Source of the DNA: JAIXWP01 sp046309775
Lineage (GTDB): Bacteria; Bacteroidota; Bacteroidia; Flavobacteriales_D; Sanyastnellaceae
NCBI GenBank assembly: GCA_046309775.1
Contig: JBKCOM010000168.1
Coordinates: forward strand, 1-25,031
DNA: 25,031 nt
Direction of reading: 5' to 3'
The position numbers and the translations under genes were made by a program. A model generated the notes under the pieces. It was not told the DNA's origin. It did not search any database and saw only the letters and a list, made by a program, of their open reading frames with translations. Positions 1 through 8,116 of the stretch are shown in pieces (position 1 is the first letter of the stretch; each line of letters starts with the position of its first letter).

Positions 1-78
1 GCCAGCTTCAATGAGTTGAACTTGAGACTTCTTAAAGTCCTCTGTAAATTGTCTCCGACGACGTTCTTCTGTTGTCAT
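1..78 (-). CDS. Transposase OrfA-like, N-terminal fragment (runs off left edge)
   Basis: An ATG at 78 on the minus strand opens a frame of 26 codons that continues past the window edge. The start reads MTTEERRRRQFTEDFKK, followed by SQVQLIEAG. A basic run followed by (R)QFTEDFKK and a helix is the usual N-terminus of the helix-turn-helix OrfA protein of IS3-type elements (HTH_Tnp_1 family), which binds the element ends before the catalytic OrfAB acts. Only the first helix is visible, so whether the element is intact cannot be told. No RBS is obvious. Confidence 0.7.
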   Translation of the reverse strand, partial: MTTEERRRRQFTEDFKKSQVQLIEAG

Positions 79-129
79 AACGCGTTAAATTTAGAGACTT
101 TTCAACAAATAAGCTGTCAACCTATTTCA
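1..129 (-). mobile_element. Edge of an IS3-like insertion sequence (partial)
   Basis: The window opens inside a leftward transposase gene, so an insertion sequence probably extends off the left edge. Read on the minus strand, the DNA upstream of the transposase start begins at position 129 with TGAAATAGGTTGACAG, the TGA-type end expected of IS3-family elements. The boundary is inferred: the other inverted repeat and the target duplication are outside the window. Confidence 0.4.
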
Positions 130-141
130 TGAGAGAACAAG

Positions 142-232
142 ATACTAGTGACTAGTGACTAGTGACTAGATACTAGATGTTAGTCACTAGTCACTAGTCG
201 TTAGTATCTAGTATCTAGATGTTAGTTGTTAG
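142..232. repeat. Heptad array A (consensus xxxxTAG, 13 units)
   Basis: Thirteen consecutive 7-bp units in register, all ending TAG: ATACTAG, TGACTAG three times, ATACTAG, ATGTTAG, TCACTAG twice, TCGTTAG, TATCTAG twice, ATGTTAG, TTGTTAG. Bases 150-168 are a perfect 19-bp inverted repeat of 181-199 with a 12-nt loop, so the array could form a hairpin. The last unit contains the TAA stop of the leftward S51 peptidase gene. Confidence 0.9.
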
Positions 233-1509
233 TCACTTTTTTTTACCGTCCTGCTAACTTCTTTTCCATTTCTGGTGCGGATGAGGAGGTTGTAAATGCC
301 GGCAGGTAGGTCCCGAACGTTCATTCGGTTTAGATTGGAAGATTGTACTAATTGTCCTTGCATATTATAAAGCCAAAGTGATTCTACCTCTGCCTCTACT
401 TGAATGAATTCGCTTGCTGGGTTAGGATAAATGACAATGCTTTCCTCTGTTTGCTCGTTGATATTCACTAAACAATCCGGAACTTGCGTGATGGGAGTTT
501 GAACAAACTGCCCACCGCTAACGCTCCAATAGAACCACTCCCCACCTACTCCTGATGTCCACGTATTGAGATCGAATGTTCGATTGCCGGCCTCATTGCC
601 ACGAACGCGATAAACAATGAGAGCTTCTCCGCCTTGATTCCACTCAAATGTTTGTCCTGCCGTAATATTCTCGGGAGCGTTATTTTCTATCGCGCAATTG
701 CGCTGAACGAAATACGCGTAATCCAATTCATTGGCTTCGCCAAAAATGCGCGCGATACCATTTTCATCGATGCAAACGGCAGTGTATTCATCGCACGCAA
801 TTGCACGCGGTTCGATGCCGAAATCTTCCAACATTCTACCAAGAAAAACTGCAAGCCTTCCTCTTCTATCTGGGTTATCAAAATGTGTGTCTGTAATGGT
901 ATTTAACAAAGAAGCATTTTCTAAAAATGGTGTTCCATCCACTGTCGCATCGGCGGCGTATGGATTGGCGATAGCCTCCTCGCTCGTGATGGTGCCATTT
1001 TGCGCAGAGAAATAATAATCGCCTTGAATGGCCATTCCCGCAGAAAGACCACCAATCACCGCATTGCGCACGTTCACCGCATTATTAATCGCCTCTCCGA
1101 TGGCGTTGTTTCTCCAATAAGTGATATAATCCCATTGGTCGCCACCAGCAAACCACAAGGCTTCTGCTTGATTAATTTTATCAATGATATATTGTTCTGA
1201 TGACGCAGCGATGGAATTGAAACGAATCGTTTCAACACTATTCACATTTACCCCTAAATCTGAATACATGTAGTCATTGTAGCCGTCGCTTCCTGTGGCG
1301 CGCAACACAACGACATCACCGCCAGCAGCGCGCTCCAAAAACCAAATCATCGCTTCATCGCTCTCGCCAGCGCCGCCCATTAGACACACTCCACCAAGAG
1401 GCTGTGTGACCAAGTCCGTGGCATTCCCTGTAAAAAATGACGTATAAGATTGCGAATAGCCACTCAAAGAAAGCACCGCTATCGCAATAGCTGTTAGATT
1501 TTTTTTCAT
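229..1509 (-). CDS. Secreted cyanophycinase-like S51 peptidase with T9SS type A sorting domain
   Basis: A 426-residue protein starting at ATG 1509. Residues 1-20 are a Sec signal peptide (MKKN, then a hydrophobic core, ending YSQ). The catalytic part, about 35-230, has the class-I glutamine amidotransferase-like fold of family S51: a GGAGES loop (about 45-50), an AGGDQ motif (121-125), the nucleophile elbow GGLSAGMA with Ser156, and a DTHFDNPDRRGRL segment typical of cyanophycinase-like enzymes, whose His is a likely catalytic partner. About 360-426 is a type IX sorting domain (IYPNPASEFIQV, then WLYNMQGQLV and LPAGIYNLLI), so the enzyme is probably cleaved and anchored or released at the cell surface. 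Family members cut cyanophycin or other beta-linked aspartyl peptides; the substrate here is inferred, not shown. It is the last gene of the apaG operon, 11 bp after the glycosidase, and its stop lies inside a heptad array. Confidence 0.9.
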   Translation of the reverse strand: MKKNLTAIAIAVLSLSGYSQSYTSFFTGNATDLVTQPLGGVCLMGGAGESDEAMIWFLERAAGGDVVVLRATGSDGYNDYMYSDLGVNVNSVETIRFNSIAASSEQYIIDKINQAEALWFAGGDQWDYITYWRNNAIGEAINNAVNVRNAVIGGLSAGMAIQGDYYFSAQNGTITSEEAIANPYAADATVDGTPFLENASLLNTITDTHFDNPDRRGRLAVFLGRMLEDFGIEPRAIACDEYTAVCIDENGIARIFGEANELDYAYFVQRNCAIENNAPENITAGQTFEWNQGGEALIVYRVRGNEAGNRTFDLNTWTSGVGGEWFYWSVSGGQFVQTPITQVPDCLVNINEQTEESIVIYPNPASEFIQVEAEVESLWLYNMQGQLVQSSNLNRMNVRDLPAGIYNLLIRTRNGKEVSRTVKKSD

Positions 1510-1520
1510 AAAAGATATTT

Positions 1521-2537
1521 TTACTTCCCTATGCGCTGAAGCTCTTTCGCAGCAGGCTTGAACTGAGGTGTGAAATGATCACCTTCCATTTGAGCTTGTC
1601 TCAAATCAGGAAACCATTTCCAAACAAATCCCCCCATAAACCAAGGCTCAGGATAGCAATTTTCAATCAGCGCTTTGTAGCAATTGGCTTGCGCTTCTAA
1701 ATTTACTTTCCCTTCCAACTGATCGCTCCAAGGTGTTCGACCACAGTAATCATCGCTGCGATAGCCCCATTCGGTGAAGATAATTTCTTTTCCAATCGAA
1801 TCGGAGACATTTTTAAAATAAGCCTTCCATTTTTTCCAACTCACATTCAAAGTATCCATCGACGGCGTCTGCTCATTGGAAACGGGAGCATACATATCGA
1901 CACCGATGTAATTGAGGTCTTTCCAAATAGACAGCGAACGTTCGCTGCCCCAATTGGCCGCATACGTAAGATCTCCTTTATAAACTTCGCGCACCTTACG
2001 AATCAATTCTCTCCAATATTCAGGGCGCTTGCGCACCCATTGATCTACCTCGGTGCCTATGCAGAAAAGTGGAAGTCGGTTTTTTTCGCTGAGTTTAGCA
2101 AATGTCAAAATGAATTCGGTATAACCTTTTTCGAATGCCACCCACGCGCTATCATTGGGTTGATCAAGCTTTCCAACAAACTCTCCTCCTCTCAACCAAA
2201 TCTGTGGCTTGATCATACTTTGAATGCGCTTCTCCTTGGCCAAATCGATACACACTTGGATGCCCTCCTCTGTTTCGCCCCACCACTGCCCCTCTATAGG
2301 CCATACCAATTCCCCTCCCCCATTTTCAGCAAATGCAAATGGCATCAGGGATGTATAATTCACTCTATTATTATACAAATCGGCAAACGCGGTGATATCA
2401 ACACGCTCAGGACTTCCCACGAAACTAACCCCGCGAATCTTTTTTGATGTCTTTATTTCATCCGCAGTCTTTGTGCTTGGCGCACATCCGCAGACTACTA
2501 ATAAAACAACACCAATAAAATGAGCGGTAAACTTCAT
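1521..2537 (-). CDS. Lipoprotein glycoside hydrolase, GH113-like TIM barrel
   Basis: A 338-residue protein with a lipoprotein signal (MKFTAHFIGVVLLVVCGC; likely lipidated Cys18). The rest looks like a (beta/alpha)8 barrel of the GH113-like kind: RGVSFVGSPERVD near the start, the WPIEGQWWGET loop, the KPQIW strand, a CIGTEVDQW motif with the likely acid/base Glu163, and IIFTEWGYRS with the likely nucleophile Glu256, followed by a Trp-rich C-terminus (GGFVWKWFPD). GH113 includes beta-mannanases, but this clade in Bacteroidota is poorly characterised, so a mannan substrate is only a guess. It lies 3 bp after apaG and 11 bp before the S51 peptidase, so the three are probably one transcript. Confidence 0.83.
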   Translation of the reverse strand: MKFTAHFIGVVLLVVCGCAPSTKTADEIKTSKKIRGVSFVGSPERVDITAFADLYNNRVNYTSLMPFAFAENGGGELVWPIEGQWWGETEEGIQVCIDLAKEKRIQSMIKPQIWLRGGEFVGKLDQPNDSAWVAFEKGYTEFILTFAKLSEKNRLPLFCIGTEVDQWVRKRPEYWRELIRKVREVYKGDLTYAANWGSERSLSIWKDLNYIGVDMYAPVSNEQTPSMDTLNVSWKKWKAYFKNVSDSIGKEIIFTEWGYRSDDYCGRTPWSDQLEGKVNLEAQANCYKALIENCYPEPWFMGGFVWKWFPDLRQAQMEGDHFTPQFKPAAKELQRIGK

Positions 2538-2540
2538 GGA

Positions 2541-2927
2541 TTAATTCATTCCGTAAGGAACTTCCAATTTGAATTTTGGGATACGAACATGGAAGGTCTC
2601 TGAATCGCCTAACTTTTGCATGTTGTAGAAACCTTGCATGGTGCCGCGGAGCGAACGCAAGTCGCAAGCACTCTCATAACTGTAAAATTCACCAGGATGA
2701 ATAACAGGCATTTCGCCCACTACTCCCGGACCTTCGACTTCTCTTTTGATGGCTACAGAATCAAAGATATACCAATGGCGACGAAGCAACTGAACAGGGT
2801 AATCGTTCTGGTTTTCAATGATAATTTTATATGAAAAAACATAGCTATCCAACATAGGGTTGCTAATGCCTGGTTCAAATCGAGGAATCACACTGATACG
2901 TACACCGGAGGTAACTTCTGTTAACAT
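2541..2927 (-). CDS. apaG: ApaG domain protein
   Basis: A 128-residue cytosolic protein covering a whole ApaG domain (about 125 residues is usual). It shows the beta-sandwich pattern: SGVRISVIPRFEP, YVFSYKIIIENQND, VQLLRRHWYIFDS, EVEGPGVVGEMPVIHPGE, YESACDLRSLRGTMQGFY. The PGVVGxxPxIxPGE and GxMxGxY motifs are diagnostic. ApaG-like domains are linked to divalent cation (Co/Mg) phenotypes in enterobacteria and occur in eukaryotic F-box proteins; the biochemical role is unsettled. I take the ATG at 2927 (MLTEV); a TTG directly upstream at 2930 is less likely. It is the first gene of the leftward operon and diverges from the dipeptidyl peptidase III gene. Confidence 0.93.
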   Translation of the reverse strand: MLTEVTSGVRISVIPRFEPGISNPMLDSYVFSYKIIIENQNDYPVQLLRRHWYIFDSVAIKREVEGPGVVGEMPVIHPGEFYSYESACDLRSLRGTMQGFYNMQKLGDSETFHVRIPKFKLEVPYGMN

Positions 2928-3065
2928 CAAAATTGAAAAATTAAATCAAATGTAGAGCACAAAGGTAACTGACGATTGTTAATAACTTCAATTTTTCGTA
3001 AAAAAAACATCTTTTCGCAGTTCATACTACATTCGCACCTCAAGCAAACCAATTTTTACTCAATC

Positions 3066-5117
3066 ATGAAACTTACTCATTATTTCTTGGTAGGAGGAAT
3101 GGCATTGATGGCTGCGTGTGGCTCTTCGGAGCAAAAGCAGGCCGAATCGAAGCCAGCAACCCCTGCCGCTTGCGTTGACAATGATTCAACGTTTAATTAC
3201 GAGGCTGAACGCTTTGAAGACATCCGAATTTTAAAGTACCGCATCCCTTGCTGGGACCGTTTGTCGCTCCAACAAAAAGAGCTCGTTTATTATTTGACCC
3301 AAGCCGGTTTGGCCGGTCGCGACATGATGTGGGATCAGAACTACAAACACAATCTCGAGATTCGTTCAATTCTTGAAAAAATCTACACCACATACAACGG
3401 CGATAAGAACGCTGCTGACTGGTTGTCTTTTGAAACCTACCTCAAGCAAGTTTGGATGAGCAACGGTATCCACCATCATTACAGCAACCTCAAGCATCAA
3501 CCCAAGTTTACAGCAGCATATTTCGACCAATTGCTCACAGCTACTTCTACAGAATGTAGCGATGAAATAAAGAAGGTGATTTTTGATCCGAAGATTGCTC
3601 CGAGAAAAGTTGAAAAGGATGCTTCAAAAGGCTTGGTGGAAAACAGCGCCGTGAATATGTATGGCGAAGGAGTGACGACCAAAGAAGCGCAAGCATATTA
3701 TGCATCGTTAGCAAAACCGAATGATCGTTCGCCTCTATCTTATGGTATCAATGCTAAGTTGGTAAAAAAAGATGGCAAGCTCGTAGAGGAAGTCTATAAG
3801 ATTGGTGGACTCTACGGAGCCGCATTAGAAAAGGTTGTTTTCTGGTTGGAAAAAGCAGAGAAAGTAGCAGAAAATGATCAACAAGCGGTAGCTATTCGCA
3901 AGCTCATGGATTTTTATCGCACGGGTGACTTGCGTGCATGGGATGATTTCAACATCCAATGGGTGGGCGCTACAAAAGGCGATATCGACTTCATCCACGG
4001 CTTCGTTGAGGTTTATAATGATCCCCTTGGCAATAGAGGATCTTATGAAAGTATCGTTCAAATCAACGACTTTGAAGCATCAGATCGCATGAAAGTAATG
4101 ATGGAGAATGCGCAATATTTTGAAGACAATTCTCCGATCATGCCACAGCACAAAAAGAAAGAAGTAAAAGGAATCACTTATAGAGTGGTAAACGTGGCTG
4201 GTGAATCTGGTGACGCTTCGCCATCTACTCCAATCGGAGTAAACTTGCCAAACGCACAGTGGATTCGTACCGTGCATGGTTCGAAGTCGGTATCGCTCGG
4301 CAATATAGAAGACGCCTACAGCAAAGCTGCTGGATCGGGAACGCTCAATGAGTTTGCTCACGATGCAGAAGAAATTGAAAGAGCAAAGAAATATGGCGAT
4401 ATCGCAGGTAAACTGCACACAGCAATGCACGAAGTAATCGGACACGCAAGTGGTCAATTGGAAGAAGGAAAGGCTCCAAGCTCACAAACATTGAAAGAGT
4501 TTGCAAGCACGATTGAAGAAGGACGTGCAGACCTCGTAGCGCTTTATTACATCATGGACCAAAAGCTTGTAGATATGGGCTTGATGGAAAGTTTGGAAGT
4601 CGGTAAAGCAGAATATGATGGCTATCTCCGCAACGCGATGCTTACTCAGCTTCGCCGCCTCAAGGTGGGTGAAGAACTCGAAGAAGCCCACATGCGCAAC
4701 CGCGCTTGGGTAAGCAACTGGATTTATGAAAAAGGCTTAAAGGATAGCGTTATCGTAAAAGTAGTTCGCGACGGAAAGACCTTCATCGACATTCGCGATT
4801 ACGATAAGATGCGTGTATTGGTGGGCGAATTACTCAAAGAAGTACAACGCATCACAAGCCAAGGTGACTACGCTGCTGCGAAAGCCCTTGCGGATGGCTA
4901 CGGTAAAAAAGTAGATCCTAAACTCCATCAAGAAGTGCTCGACCGCGGTAACAAACTCAACATCCCACCCTATGCAGGATTTATGAATCCAGTATTGGAA
5001 CCAGTGATGGATGCCAGCGGAAAAATCACCGATGTAAAGGTGACATACATGGATAAGTTTGCTGAGCAAATGCTATACTATAGCAAAAATTACAGCACAC
5101 TCGCACCAGTAAAATAG
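3066..5117 (+). CDS. Dipeptidyl peptidase III (M49), predicted lipoprotein
   Basis: A 683-residue zinc metallopeptidase. The start is the ATG at 3066, since it gives a lipoprotein signal (MKLTHYFLVGGMALMAAC); a longer frame from a TTG at 2976 adds a non-signal leader. The M49 zinc site is visible: HEVIGH at 455-460 (two His ligands plus the catalytic Glu) and EEGRAD at 484-489 supplying the Glu ligand. Family members release dipeptides from the N-terminus of short peptides; most studied ones are cytosolic, whereas the lipobox suggests this one works in the periplasm or at the outer membrane. Length matches bacterial DPP III. A possible -7 box, TACATTCG, lies at 3028-3035. A strong terminator follows. 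The next gene is another exported peptidase, which fits peptide scavenging. Confidence 0.93.
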   Translation: MKLTHYFLVGGMALMAACGSSEQKQAESKPATPAACVDNDSTFNYEAERFEDIRILKYRIPCWDRLSLQQKELVYYLTQAGLAGRDMMWDQNYKHNLEIRSILEKIYTTYNGDKNAADWLSFETYLKQVWMSNGIHHHYSNLKHQPKFTAAYFDQLLTATSTECSDEIKKVIFDPKIAPRKVEKDASKGLVENSAVNMYGEGVTTKEAQAYYASLAKPNDRSPLSYGINAKLVKKDGKLVEEVYKIGGLYGAALEKVVFWLEKAEKVAENDQQAVAIRKLMDFYRTGDLRAWDDFNIQWVGATKGDIDFIHGFVEVYNDPLGNRGSYESIVQINDFEASDRMKVMMENAQYFEDNSPIMPQHKKKEVKGITYRVVNVAGESGDASPSTPIGVNLPNAQWIRTVHGSKSVSLGNIEDAYSKAAGSGTLNEFAHDAEEIERAKKYGDIAGKLHTAMHEVIGHASGQLEEGKAPSSQTLKEFASTIEEGRADLVALYYIMDQKLVDMGLMESLEVGKAEYDGYLRNAMLTQLRRLKVGEELEEAHMRNRAWVSNWIYEKGLKDSVIVKVVRDGKTFIDIRDYDKMRVLVGELLKEVQRITSQGDYAAAKALADGYGKKVDPKLHQEVLDRGNKLNIPPYAGFMNPVLEPVMDASGKITDVKVTYMDKFAEQMLYYSKNYSTLAPVK

Positions 5118-5135
5118 ACTTATTGTATTTTTTAC

Positions 5136-5175
5136 AAAAAGCCCCGATTCAATTATGAAACGGGGCTTTTTTTTT
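5136..5175 (+). terminator. Rho-independent terminator after the DPP III gene
   Basis: Stem AAAAAGCCCCG (5136-5146) pairs with CGGGGCTTTTT (5161-5171) around a 14-nt loop and runs into a T tract. It ends the DPP III transcript and separates it from the prolyl oligopeptidase gene. Confidence 0.9.
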
Positions 5176-5224
5176 CCAAAAAAAATCCTAATTTTGACAT
5201 GTTATAGACTGACTCTTTGAATCA

Positions 5225-7306
5225 ATGAAAAACATTATTTTAATTTTCTCTTTTTTTCTAACAAGCCTTTTTATCACAGCGCAGACACCTCCGTTGGCAA
5301 AGAAAATAGACGTTATTGATGTGCATCATAACGAACCCATCCATGATTACTATCAGTGGATGGAAAACCTCAAAGACCCTGAGTTAAAGCTTTGGCTTGA
5401 GCAGCAAGCAGCATATACCAAACAGCAATTGAAGCCTTGTCACAAAGTGGGGAGTTATTCGTCCATTCGTGAATTTTGGAAGGCGAGTTTTGATGACTAT
5501 TACTACGACGGAGGGTATTATTTTGAATTGGCATCCTATAGTGATGTGATGACACCAGCCCTCTTTTATACCTCAAAGAAAAATAGGCAAATGTCCTTAC
5601 TCATAGACCCTGCAGCGATATCATCTAAAGACAACGTGCGAATCAAAGCTTGGTCTGTAGATAAGTCTGGAGAGTATCTCGCATATATGTTTAGTAGAAA
5701 CGGAATGGATTGGTGTGAAATTAAAATAATCAATTTACGATCAGAAGTCACTCTGAATGATCATTTGTTCAACATCAAGCTTTCAGACATTCATTGGAAA
5801 GGGGATGGTTTTTACTATGCTAAATATCCCAATAATGGTTTCAGTGCTGCCACGGTAGGTCGGGAGATATATTATCATAAACTCGGCACTGTCCAGGCGG
5901 ATGATAAACTCGTGATCAACAGAGGTAAAGACAAGTCCTCAAATGTGGATGTAATTACCACCGAAGACGAGCGTTTTGTCATCCTACACGACATATCATC
6001 ATCCAACGGCACTTCCAATTACTATTACCGAGATATACTAGCCGGAGACACAGCATTTCTTCCATTTATTACCCGCCTCAAACCCGAGGATCAAACATCC
6101 ATTGTTGCAAATGATAGTTCCACTTTTTTTCTTTATACAAAATCGAAAGCACCGAATGGGATGGTGGTGAGAACCAATTTGAGTTCTCCTCGCAAATGGG
6201 AAGTGGTGGTACCTGAAATAGAAGGCGCGGAACTTATGGGAGTATGGAATGCCAATAATTTATTGGTGACCTTGCATCAGTCTTTTGCACAACAAACCCT
6301 TTCTTTTTTTGATAAACAAGGTAATCTTAGGCACACCATCCCAATACCGCTTGGTTCTGCCTTGCGAAAATTTTCTGGTGATCCATCAAAAGCCGAAGCC
6401 ATTTTTTCTTTCAAAAGCTATGTTGTTCCAGCGACAGTTTACACCATTGATCTGAATACATTTTATACTGAACCGTTCGGAAGGACGCTACTGACCTTTG
6501 ATGCATCAGAATATATGATGCGCTTGACGGAATGTACAGCCTCGGATGGAACAAAGATTCCGATCACGATGGTATTTCATAAAGACAACCAGCTGGATAA
6601 GCCATCCATGTGTCTTTTAGAAGCTTATGGAGGTTTCGGCATGATACATTCTCCTGATTTCGACCCAACGATGATTGCATTTTTACGTGAGGGTGGAGTT
6701 TGGGCATACGCCCACATTCGAGGAGGCGGAGAAGGCGGCCAGGAATGGGCTGATGCAGGGCGCGGGCTCAACAAAGAAAGGTCATTTGACGACTTTATAA
6801 GCGCCGCAGAATACCTCATCCAACAAGGCATTACGACATCTAATAATTTAGCCATAACAGGTGGCTCCAATGGTGGATTGGTAGTAGCGGCAGCAATGAT
6901 AAAGAGGCCCGAGTTGTTCAAAGTAGTAGTGCCCGTTGTTGGTGCCTTTGATATGCTCCGCTTTCATTTATTTACAGTTGGCGTATTTCACGCGGACGAG
7001 TATGGTGACATTTCTACCCCGGAAGGATTCGCATCTTTAAAAAAATATTCGCCCTATCACAACATAAAAAAGGGAGTTCAATATCCAGCCATGCTTATTA
7101 TGACCTCGGAGTTTGACGACCGCGTGCCACCCTTTCACTCATACAAATTTGCAGCGGCGCTTCAAGAAGCCAATGGCGGTCCCAATCCCATACTACTGAG
7201 AGTACAAGAAGATGCTGGACACTCCGGAGGACAGACCTTCTTCGACCGAACACAAGAGGAATCGGACAAATTGGACTTTATCATTCATCATTGCAAACCG
7301 AAGTAA
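5225..7306 (+). CDS. Prolyl oligopeptidase family protein (S9A), exported
   Basis: A 693-residue serine peptidase. Residues 1-19 form a Sec signal peptide (MKNIILIFSFFLTSLFITAQ), so it acts outside the cytoplasm. About 20-70 holds the N-terminal S9A signature (HDYYQWMENLKDPELKLWL), about 75-410 the beta-propeller that gates access, and about 430-690 the alpha/beta hydrolase domain. The triad is visible: Ser548 in GGSNGG, the Asp pair 631-632 in FDDRVPP, and His666 in AGHSGG. The AYGGFG and AHIRGGGEGG motifs (oxyanion and loop regions) are intact. S9A enzymes cut after proline in peptides of up to roughly 30 residues. It has its own unit after the DPP III terminator; the stop at 7304-7306 is followed within 15 bp by a heptad array. 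Confidence 0.94.
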   Translation: MKNIILIFSFFLTSLFITAQTPPLAKKIDVIDVHHNEPIHDYYQWMENLKDPELKLWLEQQAAYTKQQLKPCHKVGSYSSIREFWKASFDDYYYDGGYYFELASYSDVMTPALFYTSKKNRQMSLLIDPAAISSKDNVRIKAWSVDKSGEYLAYMFSRNGMDWCEIKIINLRSEVTLNDHLFNIKLSDIHWKGDGFYYAKYPNNGFSAATVGREIYYHKLGTVQADDKLVINRGKDKSSNVDVITTEDERFVILHDISSSNGTSNYYYRDILAGDTAFLPFITRLKPEDQTSIVANDSSTFFLYTKSKAPNGMVVRTNLSSPRKWEVVVPEIEGAELMGVWNANNLLVTLHQSFAQQTLSFFDKQGNLRHTIPIPLGSALRKFSGDPSKAEAIFSFKSYVVPATVYTIDLNTFYTEPFGRTLLTFDASEYMMRLTECTASDGTKIPITMVFHKDNQLDKPSMCLLEAYGGFGMIHSPDFDPTMIAFLREGGVWAYAHIRGGGEGGQEWADAGRGLNKERSFDDFISAAEYLIQQGITTSNNLAITGGSNGGLVVAAAMIKRPELFKVVVPVVGAFDMLRFHLFTVGVFHADEYGDISTPEGFASLKKYSPYHNIKKGVQYPAMLIMTSEFDDRVPPFHSYKFAAALQEANGGPNPILLRVQEDAGHSGGQTFFDRTQEESDKLDFIIHHCKPK

Positions 7307-7320
7307 GGGAACGGGAATGA

Positions 7321-7453
7321 GGAAATTGGAGTTTGGAAATTGGAAATTGGAATTTGGAGTTTGGAATTGGGAGTTTGGAATTTGGAGTTTGGAGTTGTGA
7401 ATTACGGATTGCGAATTACGGATTGCGAATTGGTTATTGCGAATTGCGAACTA
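7321..7453. repeat. Heptad array B (consensus GGAxTTx drifting to CGAATTG, 19 units)
   Basis: Nineteen 7-bp units in perfect register: GGAAATT, GGAGTTT, GGAAATT twice, GGAATTT, GGAGTTT and so on, changing over TGAATTA to CGGATTG, CGAATTA, CGAATTG and CGAACTA. Bases 7319-7343 are an exact 25-bp inverted copy of 10431-10455 in array D. The right part (about 7425-7465) is repeated directly at 8779-8833. Confidence 0.92.
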
Positions 7454-7500
7454 CCCTCTCTGCGCTACTCTGCGCCCTCCGCGCCTCTGCGGTAAAAAAA
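7454..7500. repeat. GC-rich CTCTGCG-type dispersed repeat
   Basis: Directly after array B comes a run built on CTCTGCG / CTCCGCG / CTCTGCGG, ending GGTAAAAAAA. A shorter relative follows array C at about 8821-8846 (CTCTCTGCGCGACATTGCGCC). The two share ACTACCCTCTCTGCGC exactly, so array plus GC-rich tail look like one mobile or duplicated module. The function is unknown. Confidence 0.7.
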
Positions 7501-7587
7501 GTTGGCGACTTCGATCTCTTGAAAGACTTGATTTTTTTCTATATGGTTAGACCCAGAGTAGTTATAATCATTCTTGACTACTTTAAA

Positions 7588-8067
7588 TTAAAAAAGACAA
7601 AATAACGATTGAATTGCGCTTCTATTTGTCTCGTCGAGTTGAAAAAATTGTCCCTTAAAATAATATACAAATTTTTTCGAATCCAATTGTAGAACTCGCC
7701 TTTCACCTTTTATTTCAGTAATTATAACTACATCTCCATAGAATTCATCCCATGTCATGTTGGTTAGAGTCGAGTCCCTTTCAAGCAGTAGGATATCCCT
7801 ATAAAAATTTTCAATTCCTGGAAAGTCATCAAGAATTATATACTTCATGCGACATTCATTACAATTCTCCAATAAATCAGCATCAACTTTATTCATTGTA
7901 AGAGGAATACTATAAAAAGTTGCTGTTACCCTTGTAACATCTTGACTTTCGCGTTTAACCATTAGACTGACGAAAATAAAAGAAGAAAGTAATAACAAGA
8001 ATATTTTAATTTTCATTTTTTCTAAACGATTTATTGCTTCATAATTAACTCCATTTAAGAATTTCAT
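7588..8067 (-). CDS. Small membrane-anchored or exported protein of unknown function
   Basis: A 159-residue frame from ATG 8067, preceded by AGGAAG a few bases upstream, one of the few Shine-Dalgarno-like sites in the window. A second start at 8016 (MKIKIFLLLLSSFIFVSLMV) would give a cleaner N-terminal signal or anchor and 142 residues; I cannot decide between them. After the hydrophobic segment the protein is a mixed soluble domain with a CNEC pair and the stretches KYIILDDFPGIENFYRD and FYGDVVIITEIKGERRVLQL. No family is recognised. It lies in an AT-rich island of small leftward orphan genes bounded by arrays B and D. Confidence 0.7.
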   Translation of the reverse strand: MKFLNGVNYEAINRLEKMKIKIFLLLLSSFIFVSLMVKRESQDVTRVTATFYSIPLTMNKVDADLLENCNECRMKYIILDDFPGIENFYRDILLLERDSTLTNMTWDEFYGDVVIITEIKGERRVLQLDSKKFVYYFKGQFFQLDETNRSAIQSLFCLF

Positions 8068-8116
8068 CTTTCTTCCTATTTTTTATTTCACCCTTAAATT
8101 AGTTCTTGAAATACAC

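Noticed and set aside
142..232. CRISPR-like repeat array
   Set aside because: Units are 7 bp without spacers; no cas genes are nearby. They are simple heptad arrays.
2976..3065. N-terminal extension of DPP III from a TTG at 2976
   Set aside because: The extension ends in front of a clean lipoprotein signal starting at ATG 3066, and it would cover the likely promoter box at 3028-3035.
4080..4457. Antisense open frame of 125 codons within the DPP III gene
   Set aside because: The opposite strand encodes unmistakable M49 sequence including the zinc motif; the antisense translation looks random.
7501..7587. Continuation of the 7588-8067 frame beyond its stop as a lost C-terminus
   Set aside because: The frame stays open after the stop for about 28 codons, but the sequence is not convincingly protein-like and soon runs into the GC-rich repeat; unlike 8117-8218, the evidence is too weak.
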